From the NCBI GenBank assembly GCA_022749755.1, contig CM040446.1, forward strand, positions 8,704,367 through 8,768,366: a stretch of DNA of 64,000 bases, written 5' to 3'. The notes beneath the pieces are model-generated. The model saw only the letters and a program-made list of their open reading frames with translations. It was not told the origin of the DNA and made no database searches. Made by a program: the position numbers and the translations under genes. The DNA comes from Azadirachta indica. Taxonomy: Eukaryota > Streptophyta > Magnoliopsida > Sapindales > Meliaceae. Of the stretch, positions 47,078-59,030 are shown one piece after another (positions within the stretch are counted from its first letter, which is position 1; each line of letters begins with the position of its first letter).

Positions 47078-47814
47078 TGATACAAACCTCGCCAATAATG
47101 TGACGAAACACAACACTTAATGTAGTAACAAACCCCAAAATTTTCCCAACATGCAAGTTTATTGAGCCTTAACCCGATACCTATCTAGATATGAACCAAG
47201 ACTATGATTACCCAAATGTCACACCAAGAATCCTTAAAAAAACACTTAACAATCTAGATGATAAATTTGGTTGTTTTTTAACGCCGCAAGAAATTAAACT
47301 TAAAAAGTTCAAAAATAAGAACTTGTAAGAAATAACTTAACACTCAAAATTGCTTCCTTCATTTAAAAAATGAAAACCTTTTTATAGGCAAATTCAAAAG
47401 GAAAATGTTAAAAGTTAGGCCAACAATCATACCTAATAATTCGACAAATTAAATATAAACTTTTTGACTTTTAAAACTACAAATTTCAAACATGAAAACA
47501 TAAGCAATGATGTCATATGTATATGATATAAACAATGACATCGGACATGTATGACATAAGTGATTATGTCATTTTAATTTCTTAAAAATTACATAAATGG
47601 ACTATAATTTTTAAACATTTTCATATTATTTTTCTTGTACTCCAATTGCTTGAATGATGTTCACTAAGCCTAATTCTTCAAAACACGTATCTTGAATTGT
47701 ATTTAAATCACACTTCTTTTAAATTAGCCCATTTAATGCTACAATTGAGTGTTTCCAGCTCTATGTGTGAGTTTCTCCTATTGTTTGTGTGGTTGGGCAA
47801 TTTCGTTTGCATCA
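47078..47814 (-). mobile_element. 5' LTR of B4
   Basis: A 737-bp B LTR (plus-strand view TGATACAAACC...GTTTGCATCA) in the order LTR, primer site, leader, gag on the minus strand. Its outer flank GGCAAGCCACAC lies in the GACGGGC(C/AA)CACG part of a satellite monomer, within a few bases of the site used by other insertions. The partner LTR is missing. Confidence 0.92.
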
Positions 47815-50800
47815 GGCAAGCCACACATCTTGTTACTTAGTTTCATGTGACGATAATTGCGGTGTATTTTTAATTCGAAAATGGAGAAGTTGAAAATGTA
47901 CGATTTCGGGGTCAAAATCGTCAAATATGAAAAGTGATTGAAAAATGATTTCCATTAGAGACAGGGCACAGGTCTTGTTACCCAGTATCGCGTGAGCATC
48001 ATTGCGGTGCATTTTATTTACAAAATAGAGAAGTTAAGAATTTTGCGATTTTCGGGGCCGGAATTGTTGGACGAGAAAAGTACGCAAAAAATGATTTTAA
48101 TTCAAGACGGACCGTACATCTTGTTACATCTTGCATTTTACTCAGACTCGTGTGAGGATCATTTCAGTGCATTTTAATTTGAAAGGATCATTTCAGTGGA
48201 GAAATTGGAAAATTGTAATTGTACGATTTTTGGGGCCGGAATTATCAAACGTGAAATGGACTCTAAAAATGATTTCAATTCGAGACAGGCCACACGTCTT
48301 ATTACTCAGCATCACATGAAGATTATTATGGTGTATTTTATTTCAATAAAAGCAGAAGTTGAAAATGTACGATTTCCCGGGCCAGAATTGTCAAACGCAA
48401 AAAGTACGTGAAAAATTATTTTAACTCAAGATTAGCTACACGTCTTGTTAGTCTGCATCGTGTGAGCATCATTGTGGTACATTTAATTTCTTAAATGGAG
48501 AACTTGAAAATGTAGAATTTTCAGAGCCGGAATTGTCAAACGCAAAAATTGCTTAAAAAATAATTTCAATTCGAGAAGGGCAACACGTATTGTTACTAAA
48601 GATCACGTGAGAATCATTGGGGTATATTTTAAATCAAAAATTGAGAAGTTGAAAATGTACGATTTTTGGGAGCAGAATTGTCAAACGCAAAATACGATTT
48701 CAATTTCAGACGGCCCACACGTCTTATTACTCAGTATCGCATGACGATCATTGTTATGCAACTTAAGTCAAGAACGAGGAACTTGAAAATGTGCAATTTT
48801 CGGAGCCGGAGTTGTCAAACGTGAAAAGTACGTGAAAAACAATTTTAATTCGAGAGAGGACACACGTTTTATTACTCAGGTTATTGCGAGGATCATTGCA
48901 GTGTATTTTAATTCGAAGACAGAGAACTTGAAAATATACGATTTTCTGGGTTAGAATTGTCAAACGCGAAATAGACTTAAAAAACGATTTCAATTCGAGA
49001 TGGGTAACATGTCTTGTTACTCAGCATCCCATGAGGATCATTGCAGTATATTTTAATTCAACAATGGATAAGTTGAAAATGTACGATGTTCGGGACTAGA
49101 ATTGTCAAAGGCAAAAAATGCTCGAAAAATGATTTCAATCCGAGACGGGCCATATATCATGTTACTCAGTATTGCGTGAGTATCATTGCGGTACATTTTA
49201 TTTCAAAACCGGAAAAGTTGAAAATGTACGGTTTTCGGGGCCGGAATTGTCAAACGCGATACAGACTCAGAAAACGATTTCAATTCGACACGGGCAACAC
49301 GTCTCATTACTCAACATTGCGTGAGAATCATGAGGGTGTATTTTAATTCGAAAACAGAGAAGTTGAAAATGTACGATTTTCTGGGCCGGAATTGTCAAAC
49401 GTGAAAAGTATGTGAAAAATGATTTCAATTTGAGACGGGTCACATGTCTTATTACTCAACATTGCGTGAGGATCATTGTGATACATTTTATTTCGAAAAC
49501 AGAGAACTTGAAAATGTACGATTTTTAGAGCAAAAATTGTCAAACGCAAAATGGACTCGAAAAACGATTTCAATTCGAAACATACCATGTGTCTTGTTAC
49601 TCAGCATCGTGTGAGGATAATTGGGATGCATTTTATTTCAAAAACGGATTCTTTGAAAATGTGCGATTTTCGGGATCGAAATTGTCAAATGCAAAAAGTA
49701 CGCAAAAATGATTTTAATTCAAGACAGGCCACACGTCTTGTTGCTCGGCATCATGTGAGGATCCTTATGGTGCATTTCAATTCAAAAATGGAAAAGTTGA
49801 AAATATACGATTTTTTGGGCCGGAATTGTCAAACGCCACAAGTCCGTGAAAACGATTTCAATTTGAGATGGCCCATACGTCTTGTTACTCAGCATCGTGT
49901 GAGAATGATTGTGGCATATTTTATTTAGCAAACAGAGAAGTTGAAAATGTGCAATTTTTGGGACCAGAATTGTCAAACGCAAAACAGACTCGGAAAATGA
50001 TTTTAATTCAAGATGAGGCACATGTCTTATTACTCAGCATTACATGAAGATCATTATAGTACATTTTATTTCGATAAACGGAGAAGTTGAGAGTGTGCGA
50101 TTTTCGAGGACAGAATTGTCAAATGCAAAAAGTACGCGAAAAATGATTTTAATTCAAAACAGGCCACATGTCTTGTTACTCAGCATCATTTGAGGTTTAT
50201 TATGGTGCATTTTACTTCGAAAAGCAGAGAAGTTGAAAATGTGCAACTTCCTGTGCTGGAATTGTCAAACGTGAAACGGACTAGCAAAACGATTTCAATT
50301 CGAGAAGGGCAACACTTCTTATTACTTAGCATCGCATAAGAATCATTGCAGTATATTTCAATTCGAAAATGGAGAAGTTAAAAATATAATATTTTCTGAG
50401 CCGGAATTGTTAAACGCGAAACAGACTCGAAAAACGATTTTAATTCAAGACAGGCCACACGTCTTGTTGATCAGCACCGCATGGGGATCATTGTGATGTA
50501 TTTTATTATGAAAATAGAGATGTTGAAAATGTGCAATTTTCGGAGACAGACTAAAAAAACGATTTTCATTCGAAATGGACAACACGTCTTATTACTTAGC
50601 ATCACATGAAGATTATTACAGTGCATTTTATTTTGATAAACGGAGAACTTGAAAATTTGTGACTTTTGGTGTGGAATTGTCAAAAGCGAAACGGACTCAA
50701 AAAATGATTTTAATTCAAGACGAGCCACATGTCTTGTTACTCAGCATCACATAAAGATCATTATTATATATTTTATTTCAAAAAGAAGGAGTTGAAAATG

Positions 50801-51586
50801 TACGATTTTCGGGGCCATAATTGTCAATGGTGAAAATTGCTCGAAAAATGATTTCAATTCGAGAAGGGCCACACTTTTTATTACTAAACATTGTGTGAGC
50901 ATCATTGTAGTATATTTTATTTTGAAAGCGGAGAAGTTGAAAATGTGCAGTTATCGGGGCCGAAATTGTAAAACGCGAAACAGACTTGGAAAACGATTTC
51001 AATTCAAGAGGGGGAACACGTCTTGTTACTCAACATCACGTGAGAATCAGTGTGGTTCATTTTAATTCGATAACGGGAAAGTTGAAAATATACGATTTTC
51101 GAGGTCGGAGTTGTCAAACACATAACTGATATCAAAAACGATTTCAATTAGAGATGGGCCAGAGGTATTGTTACTTAGCATTGTGTGACGATCATTGCAG
51201 TGTATTTTAATTTGAAAATAGAGAACATGAAAATGTACGATTTTCGGGCCTCGAAAATATGAAATGGACTCGAAAAACTATTTCCATTCAAAACGGGACA
51301 CGCGTCATTTTACTCGGCATCACGTGAACATCATTGAGGTAAATATTATTTTGAAAATAGAAAAGTTGAAAATGTGCAATTTTCGGGGCCGTCATTCTCA
51401 AAAGCCAACAGTCCACAAAAAACGATTTCAATTTGCGATGGAACACATGTCTTTTTACTCAGCATTGCATGAGGATCATTGTGGTGCATTTTAATTCGAA
51501 AACGGAGAAGTTAAAAATGTGCAATTTTCGGGGCTGGAATTGTTAAATGACAAAAGTCCGAGAAAAACGATTTTAATTCGAGACGG
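47815..51586 (-). repeat. 145-bp satellite array, block 9 (about 26 monomers, minus)
   Basis: Same family. A scrambled spot at about 48,115-48,205 repeats CTTGTTAC/CTTGCATTTTACTC and GGATCATTTCAGTG. Subtype with TTGTTGGACGAG and TTTACAAAATAG near 48,015-48,075. No gene. Confidence 0.94.
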
Positions 51587-52380
51587 TGATACAAACGAAA
51601 TTGTGCAACCACGCAAACAAGAGAAAAAACTCACACATAAGGTTGAAGACACTCAATTGCAACATCTATATAATTCGCTAAGCGTGCCGAGTGAACCGAA
51701 TACAAGAGTTAGAGCCAAGACATTGCAAAGTGCCTTAAATAAACTAATTAAAAAGATGTGTGATTTAAATGCAATTTAAGATACACGTGTTGAAAAATTA
51801 GGTTCAGTGAACATCATTCAAGCGAACGGGGTCCATGAAAACGAATATGAAAATGTTGAAAATTATAGTCCATTTATGTAATTTTTAAGAATCTTAAAAT
51901 GATGTAATCACTTACGTCATACACATACGAAATAATTGTTTATGTCATATATATATGACGTAATTGCTTATGTTTTCATGTTCGAAATTTGTAGTTTTAA
52001 AAGTCAAAAAGTTTGTATTTAATTTGTCAAATTGTTAGGTTGGATTGTTGGCTTAACCTAAAACCCTTTGTATTTGCCTATAAAAAGTTTTCATTTTTGA
52101 AATGAAGGAAGCAATTTTGAGTGTTAAATTATTTCTTACACGTTCTTATTCTTAAACTCTTCAAATTTAATTTCTTGTGGCGTTCAAAACAACCAAACTT
52201 ATCATTTAAATTCTTAAGTGTTTTCTTAAGAATTTTTGGTGTGGCATTTGAGTAATCATAGTCTTGATTCTTATCTACATAGATATCGGGTCAAAACTTA
52301 ATAAACTTGCATCTTGGGAAAATCTTGGGCTTCATTACTACATTCGGTGTTAGGTTTTGTCACATTATTGGCGAGGTTCA
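51587..52380 (+). mobile_element. Solo LTR of family B, GACGG duplication with ragged 3' edge
   Basis: 794 bases from TGATACAAACG to GGCGAGGTTCA; the final CGTAT of the usual GGTTCGTATCA is missing. GACGG precedes it (51,582-51,586), and AGACGGG follows (GACGG at 52,382-52,386). The target phase is the same as that of the C LTR at 42,728. The LTR-encoded tail (PNTRVRAKTLQSALNKLIKK) reads near 51,690-51,770, and TATAAAAAG lies near 52,079. Confidence 0.9.
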
Positions 52381-53515
52381 AGACGGGCCGCATATCTTGT
52401 TACTTAGCATCGTGTGAGGATCATTGCGGTGCACTTTAATTCGAAAACAGAGAACTTGAAAATGTATGATTTTTGGGGCCGTAATTCTTAAACGCAAAAC
52501 GGATTCAAAAAATGATATCAATTTGAGACGGGCTACATGTCTTGCTACTCAGCATCCCGTGCGGATCATTGAGATGCATTTTACTTCGAAAACGAAGAAG
52601 TTAAAAATGTGCAATTTTCAGGGTTAGAATTGTCAAACGCGAAACGGATTCGGATAACGATTTCAAATTAAGACAGGCCACAAGTCTTATTAATCAGCTT
52701 CGGTTGAGGATCATTACGGTAGATTTTAATTCGAAAACCAAAAACTTTAAAATGTACAATTTTCAGGGCCAGAATTGTCAAATGCGAAACTGAGTCAGAA
52801 AATGATTTCAATTTGAGATGGGCAACATGTCTTGTTAGTCAGCATCGCGTGAGAATCATTACGATGCATTTTAATTCAAAAACGAAGAAGTTGAGAATGT
52901 ACGATTTTCTACACCAGAATTGTCAAATGCGAAGTGCTCGAAAAACGATTTTAATTCGAGATAGGCTACAGGTCTTCTTACTCAGTGTTCCGTGAGAATC
53001 ATTACGGTGCATTTTACTTCGAAAACGGAGAAGTAGAAAATGTGCAATTTTCGAGGACGGAGTTGTCAAACGACAAAAGTATGCAAAAAACGATTTTAAT
53101 TTAAAATGGGATACATGTCTTGTTACTCAGCTTCGTGTGAGGATCATTGCAGTGCATTTTAATTCGAAAATGGAGAACTTAAAACTGTACAATTTTCAAG
53201 GCCGGAATTGTCAAACGCGAAACAGAGTCAGAAAACAATTTCAATTTGAGACGGGAAACATGTTTTGTTACCCAGATCCCGTGAGAATCGTTTTAGTGCA
53301 TTTTACTTCAAAAACGGAGAAGTTGAAATTGTACGATTTTTGGGGTCAGGAATTCTAAAAAGCGAAAAGTACGTGAAAAATAATTTTTAATTTGAAACGG
53401 ACCACACGTCTTGTTACTCAGTATCATGTGAGGATCATTGTATTGCATTTTATTTCAAAAAGTGGAGATGTTGAAAATGTACGATTTTCGGTGCCGGAAT
53501 TGTTAAAAGCGAAAC
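52381..53515 (-). repeat. 145-bp satellite array, block 10 (about 8 monomers, minus)
   Basis: Same family and orientation. Right edge AAAAGCGAAAC at the A LTR. Confidence 0.93.
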
Positions 53516-54347
53516 TGATACGAGGCTCGAGTATATTAAATTTGAGACCCAATATCTTTACGCATAGAAGCAACCTCTTGGAAAGCTAAATCAGATTTAC
53601 CTAATTTCAACTTATGAAATAGAAACTTAGGTAAAATACCTTCTAAGTAATTAGCTTTGATTGTAAGAATCTTGATTCAAGCAATAATCAAAATAAGAGA
53701 AACCCTCTCAATTTTATTTCATTCAAAGAGTAATAATCTTTCCATAGGAGCACGTGGCTGAATATATAAGGGTACAAGAAATAAGTAATCCTAATTGGAG
53801 TGTTTAGCCACAAGACTATACTTATTCTAATTTAAATTAAAACAAACTGAATTTGGGCTTAATAATTAACATTGACAGCCCAAACACATGATTAACTAAA
53901 TAATATATGTTTATAAATAATACTAATATAGATAATGGGCTTGAGCAGCAACTTAGCTCAAATGGTGCATGGAATCCGAAACTTTCATCATGATGAAGAT
54001 CTGATTCGAATTGTAAAAAAAAGACTTGAACATGCTTGCTTAGCCTTGAGACATCATTCGAATATGGCCTTATACAGATTTGAGAATTCGAATTCCATAG
54101 AAGCTTTAATCTTCAAGTTTTGCATTCTTGTACTTGTGTCAATGTTACGAAACTCTGATTATTGTCTTGAAATCCAAGCTTGATATTTGACTCTTTCTTG
54201 CACTAGTGAAGTATTGCAAGATTATCTCACAAGCCTTGAATCATCCCATTCAATGCATCCTTAAATTTCTTCATTCTTGCTCTTGTAACGGGACCACTAG
54301 TTAGCTGAATTAGATCATTGCTCTTGTGTGCATCCGTATTTGTATCA
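53516..54347 (-). mobile_element. Solo LTR of family A, GAAAC duplication
   Basis: 832 bases, plus-strand view TGATACGAGGCTC...TTTGTATCA. GAAAC at 53,511-53,515 and 54,348-54,352. The target is GCGAAACGGAC of the monomer, a different phase from the GACGGG site. It is somewhat more diverged and shorter than the other A LTRs. Confidence 0.95.
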
Positions 54348-57300
54348 GAAACGGACTTGCAAAACGATTTCAATTCAAGACTGGCAATACATCTTGTTAC
54401 TCAGCATCGTGTGAGAATCATTACAGTGCATTTCAATTAAAAAACGGAGAAGTTGAAAATATACAATTTTCTGGGTTGGAATTGTCAAATGCCACCAGTG
54501 CGTAAAAAACGATTTCAATTTGAGACGGGCCACACATTTTGTTACTCAAAGCCGCGTTAGGATGATTGTTGTGCATTTTAATCTGAAAAACAGAGAACTT
54601 GAACATGTACGACTTTTTGGGGTTGGAATTGTCAAACACAAAACAGACTAGAAAAGCAATTTCATTTCGAGACGGGCCATAGGTATTCTTACTTAGCATC
54701 GCGTGATGATCATTGTGATGTATTTTAATTCGAAAACATAGAATTTGGAAATGTATGATTTTCGGGGCCAGAATGGTCAAATGAGAAAAGTACTCGAAAA
54801 ACGATTTCAATTTGAGACGGGCCACACGTCTTATTACTCAACATTGTGTGGGCATCATTGCAATATATTTTATTTCAAAAACGAAGAAGTTAAAAATGTG
54901 CGATTTTCGCGGCCGGAGTTGTCAAATGCAAAAACTATGCGAAAAATGATTTTAATTCGACACGGGCCACACATCTTGTTACTCAGTTTCATGTGAGGAT
55001 CGTTGTAGTACATTTTAAATCGAAAAAAGAGAACTTAAAAATGTACAATTTTCTGGGCCGAAATTGTAAAATGCAAAAAGTACGCGAAAAATGATTTCAA
55101 TTGCAGACGGGCCATACATCTTGTTACTCAGCATCGCATAAGAAGTTGAGAATGTGCGATTTTCAGGGCTGGAATTGTCGGACGCGAAAAGTACGCGAAA
55201 AAAATTTTGATTTGAGACGGGCCACTCATATTGTTATTCCGCTTCGTGTGAAGATCATTATGGTGCATTTTAAATCGAAAACGAAAAAGTTGAAAATGTA
55301 CGATTATCAGGGCCGGAATTGTCAAACACGAAACGGAGTCGGAAAAGGATTTCAATTCAAGATGAGCAATATGTCTTGTTACTCAGCATCGCGTGAGAAT
55401 CATTGCGGTGTATTTTAATTCGAAAACGGAGAAGTTGAGAATGTACAATTTCAGGGACAGAATTGTCAAACGCAAAAGGGCTCCAGAAACGATTTCAATT
55501 CAAAACAGGCAATGGGTCTTGTTACTCAACATCATGTGAGCATCATTGCAGTGCATTTTATTTACAAAATGGAGAAGTTGAAAATGTCTGATTTTCGGGG
55601 CCGGAATTGTCGGACACAAAAGGTACGGGAGAAATGATTTTAATTCGAGACAGGTCACACATCTTATTACTCAGCTTCGTGTGATGATTATTGCGGTGCT
55701 TTTTTATTTGAAAATAGAGAACTTGAAAATGTACAATTTTCGAGGCCGGAATTGTCGAACGCGAAATAAAATCTGAAAAAGATTTCATTTCATGATAGGC
55801 AACATCTCTTGTTACTCAGCATCGCATGAGAATCGTTGCGGTGCATTTTCATTCGAAAACGGAGAAGTTGAAACTGTACAACTATCGGGGTCGGAATTGT
55901 CAAACGTGAATAGTGCTTGTAAAACGATTTCAATTTGAGACGGGCAACTTGTTACTCAGCATCACGTGACAACCATTGCGGTGCATTTTAATTCAAAAAA
56001 AGAGAACCTGCGAATGTGCGATTTTTGGGGCCGGAGTTATCAAACGCGAAAGGTACATGAATAATGATTTCACTTTGAGATGGGCCACACTTCTTGTTAC
56101 TCAACTATGTGTGAGGATAGTTGCGGTACATTTTATTTTGAAAATGGAGAACTTGAAAACATACGATTTTTTCGGGGCTGAAATTGTCTAATGCGAAACG
56201 GAGTCGAAAAAAAACGATTTCAATTCGAGACGGGCAACACATCTCATTACTCAGCATCGCGTGGGCATCATTGCGGTGCCTCTTATTTTGAAAAAGGAGA
56301 AGTTAAATATGTGCGATTTTCGGGACCGAATTTGTCAAACACCAAAAGTACGTGAAAAACGATTTTAATTCGAGACGGGCCACACGTTTTGTTACTTAGC
56401 TTCGTGTAAACATCATTGCGGTACATTTTAATTCGAAAATAGAGAACTTGAAAATGTACAATTTTCGAGGCTAGAATTGTGAAACGCAAAAAGTGTTCGA
56501 AAAATGATTTCAATTCGATACAGGCCACAGGTCTTGTTACTCAGCTTCGTGTGAGCGTCCTTGTGATGCATTTTATTTACAAAACAGAGAAATTGAAAAT
56601 GTGTGATTTTTGGTGCCGCAATTGTCGAAAGCGAAAAGTATTCGAAAAATGATTTTAATTCAAGACGGGCCACACGTCATGTTACTTAGATTCGTGTGAG
56701 GATCATTGCAGTACATTTTTATTTAAAACAGAGAAGTTGAAAATGTATGACTTTTGGGGCCGGAATTGTCAAATGTGAAACGGAGTCAGAAAAAGATTTT
56801 AATTTGAGACGGGCAACACTTCTTGTTACTCAGCATTGCATGAGTATCATTACGGTGCATTTTATTTAAAAAACGGAGAAGTTAAGATTGTGCAGTTTTC
56901 AGGGCCGCGGTTGTTAAACGTGAAAAGTACATAAAAAACGATTTTAATTCGAGATAGGCCACACGTCTTATTACTCAGCTTCACATGACGATTATTGCAG
57001 TGTATTTTAATTCAAAAATAGAGAAGTTGAAAATGTAAGATTTTCGGAGACGGAGTTGTCAAACGCCAAAAGTATGCGAAAAATGATTTTAATTCAAAAC
57101 GGGCCAAACGTCACATTACTCAGCTTCATGTGAGGATCATTATAGTACATTTTAATTTGAAAATGGAGAAATTGAAAATGTATGATTTTCGGGGCCGGAA
57201 TTGTCAAACGTGAAACGGAGTAAAAAAAGATTTTAATTCGAGACAGACAACACATCTTGTTACTTGGCATCGCATGAGTATCATTGCGGTGCATTTTATT

Positions 57301-57496
57301 TCGAAAACAGAGAAGTTAAGATTGTGCATTTTTCGAGGTTGGCATTGTCAAATGTGAAAAGTACGTAAAAAACGATTTTAATTCGAAATAAGCCACACGT
57401 TTTGTTACTCAGCTTCGTGTGAAGATAATTGCGGTATATTTTAATTCAAAAACGGTGAAGTTGAAAATGTACGATTTTTGGGGCCAGAGTTGCCAA
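54348..57496 (-). repeat. 145-bp satellite array, block 11 (about 22 monomers, minus)
   Basis: Same family. The TTGTCGGAC subtype appears near 55,175, 55,607 and (as TTGTCGAAAG) 56,623, about 3 and 7 periods apart. Shortened monomer near 55,130 (GCATCGCATAAGAAGTTG). Confidence 0.94.
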
Positions 57497-57851
57497 CTTT
57501 GTGTAAGGATCGTGTAATGATCCTTACACGAAGCTGAATAATAAAACTTGTGGTACACGATCCTTACACGAAGCTGAATAATAAAACTTGTGGCCTGTCT
57601 CCATTTAAAAACGTTTTCCGAGCACTTTTTGCGTTTGACAATTCTAACCCTGAAATCGTACATTTTCAATTCTCTATTTTCGAATTAAAATGCATTGCAA
57701 TGATCCTCACACAAAGCTGAGTAACGAGACGTGTGGTCTGTCTCGAATTAAAATCGTTTTTTGCGTACTTTTGGCAAAACGTGTTGCTGCTCAAGTCTTT
57801 TAATTGTAATTCGAAAAACGTGTTGAGCAGCAAAACAATTTTCGGGGCCAC
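57497..57851 (+). repeat. Rearranged satellite with orientation flip, foldback and 35-bp direct repeat
   Basis: The satellite changes from minus to plus around an inverted repeat, GTGTAAGGATC (57,501-57,511) and GATCCTTACAC (57,519-57,529). A 35-base segment at 57,519-57,553 is repeated at 57,559-57,593. About 180 bases of plus-oriented monomer follow. At about 57,776-57,851 satellite scraps (AAAACGTGTTG, AATTTTCGGGGCC) alternate with a scrap of A LTR (CAAGTCTTTTAATTG), which recurs in the LTR fragment beginning at 57,852. Confidence 0.85.
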
Positions 57852-58383
57852 ATGTTCAAGTCTTTTAATTGCAATTCGAATTAGATCTTCATCATGATGC
57901 AAGTTTCGGATCCCATGTGCCATTTAGGCTAAGTTGCTGCTCAAACTCATTATCTATCTTAATTTTATTTATAAACATATATTATTTAGTTAATTATGTG
58001 TTTGGACTGTTAATGTTAATTATTAAGCTCAAATTCAGTTTGTTTTAATTTAAGTTAGAATAAACTTAGTTTTGTGGCCAAACACTCTATCTAGGGTTAT
58101 TTATTTTTTGTACTCTTATATATTCAGTCATATGCTCTCATAGAAGGATGATTACTTGTTGAATAAAATAAAAATTGAGAGTGTTTCTCTTGTTTTGATT
58201 TTTACTTGAATCAAGATTCTTACAATCAAAGCTAAATTACTTTAAGGGTATTTTGTTCCAAGGTTTTATTTCACAAGTTGAAATTAGGTCGCGGATTTGG
58301 GTAAATCTGATTTAGCTTTCCAAGAAGCTGCTTCCATGAGCAAAAAAATTGGGTCTCAAGTTTAATATACTCGGGGTTCATAT
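57852..58383 (+). mobile_element. Family A LTR fragment
   Basis: Matches the last about 530 bases of the A LTR, from ATGTTCAAGTC to CTCGGGGTTCATAT, with a TATATATTC box near 58,120. The first about 300 bases, including the polyprotein tail, are lost in the rearranged segment to its left, and the terminal CA is missing. Confidence 0.88.
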
Positions 58384-59030
58384 TAAGAGAAGTTGTAAAT
58401 GTACGATTTTCGGGGCACGAGAATCGTTGTGGTGCATTTTAATTCGAAAACAGAAAAGTTAAAAATGTACGATTTTCAAAGCCAAAATTGTCAAACGCAA
58501 AAAGTGCTCGAAAAACGATTTCAGTTCGAGACAGGCCACACGTCTTGTTACTCAGTTTCATGTGATGATCGCTGCAGTGCATTTTAATTCAAAAATAGAG
58601 AAGTTAAAAATGTACGATTTTCTGAGATGGAGTTGTCAAACGCAAAAAGTACGCGAAAAACGATTTTCAACTCAGCGTGTTTTCTTACGCAAAAAGTACA
58701 CGTTTTCATGTTCGACTTTTCTTACTCAGCATCACGTGTGCATTATTGCGGTGCATTTTATTTCGAACACGAAGAAGTTAAAAAATGTACAATTTTCGAG
58801 GCCGGAGTTGTCAAACGCCAAAAGCACGTGAAAAACAATTTTAATTTGAGACGGGCCACATGTCTTGTTACTCAGAGGATCATTGTGGTGCATTTTAATT
58901 TAAAAACGGAGAACTTGAAAATGTACGATTTTCGGGGTGGAATTGTCAAACGCGAAACGGACTTGAAAAATTATTTTAATTCGAGACGGGTCACATGTCT
59001 TGTTACTCAGTATTGTGTGAGCATCATTGC
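58384..59030 (-). repeat. 145-bp satellite array, block 12 (about 4 monomers, minus, partly scrambled)
   Basis: Last satellite block. Near 58,660-58,740 monomer pieces are shuffled (ACTCAGCGTG, TTACGCAAAAAGTACACG, TTACTCAGCATCACG). Ends at GAGCATCATTGC, where the B LTR begins. Confidence 0.9.

Noticed and set aside
12420..57100. Possible CENP-B box in the monomer (TTCGAGACGGG)
   Set aside because: The box needs seven bases between TTCG and CGGG with an A in the middle. Here only three bases lie between, so it does not match.
38382..57500. Long direct repeats considered as a CRISPR-like or VNTR locus
   Set aside because: Units are contiguous 145-bp monomers without unique spacers, in plant DNA. 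It is satellite.
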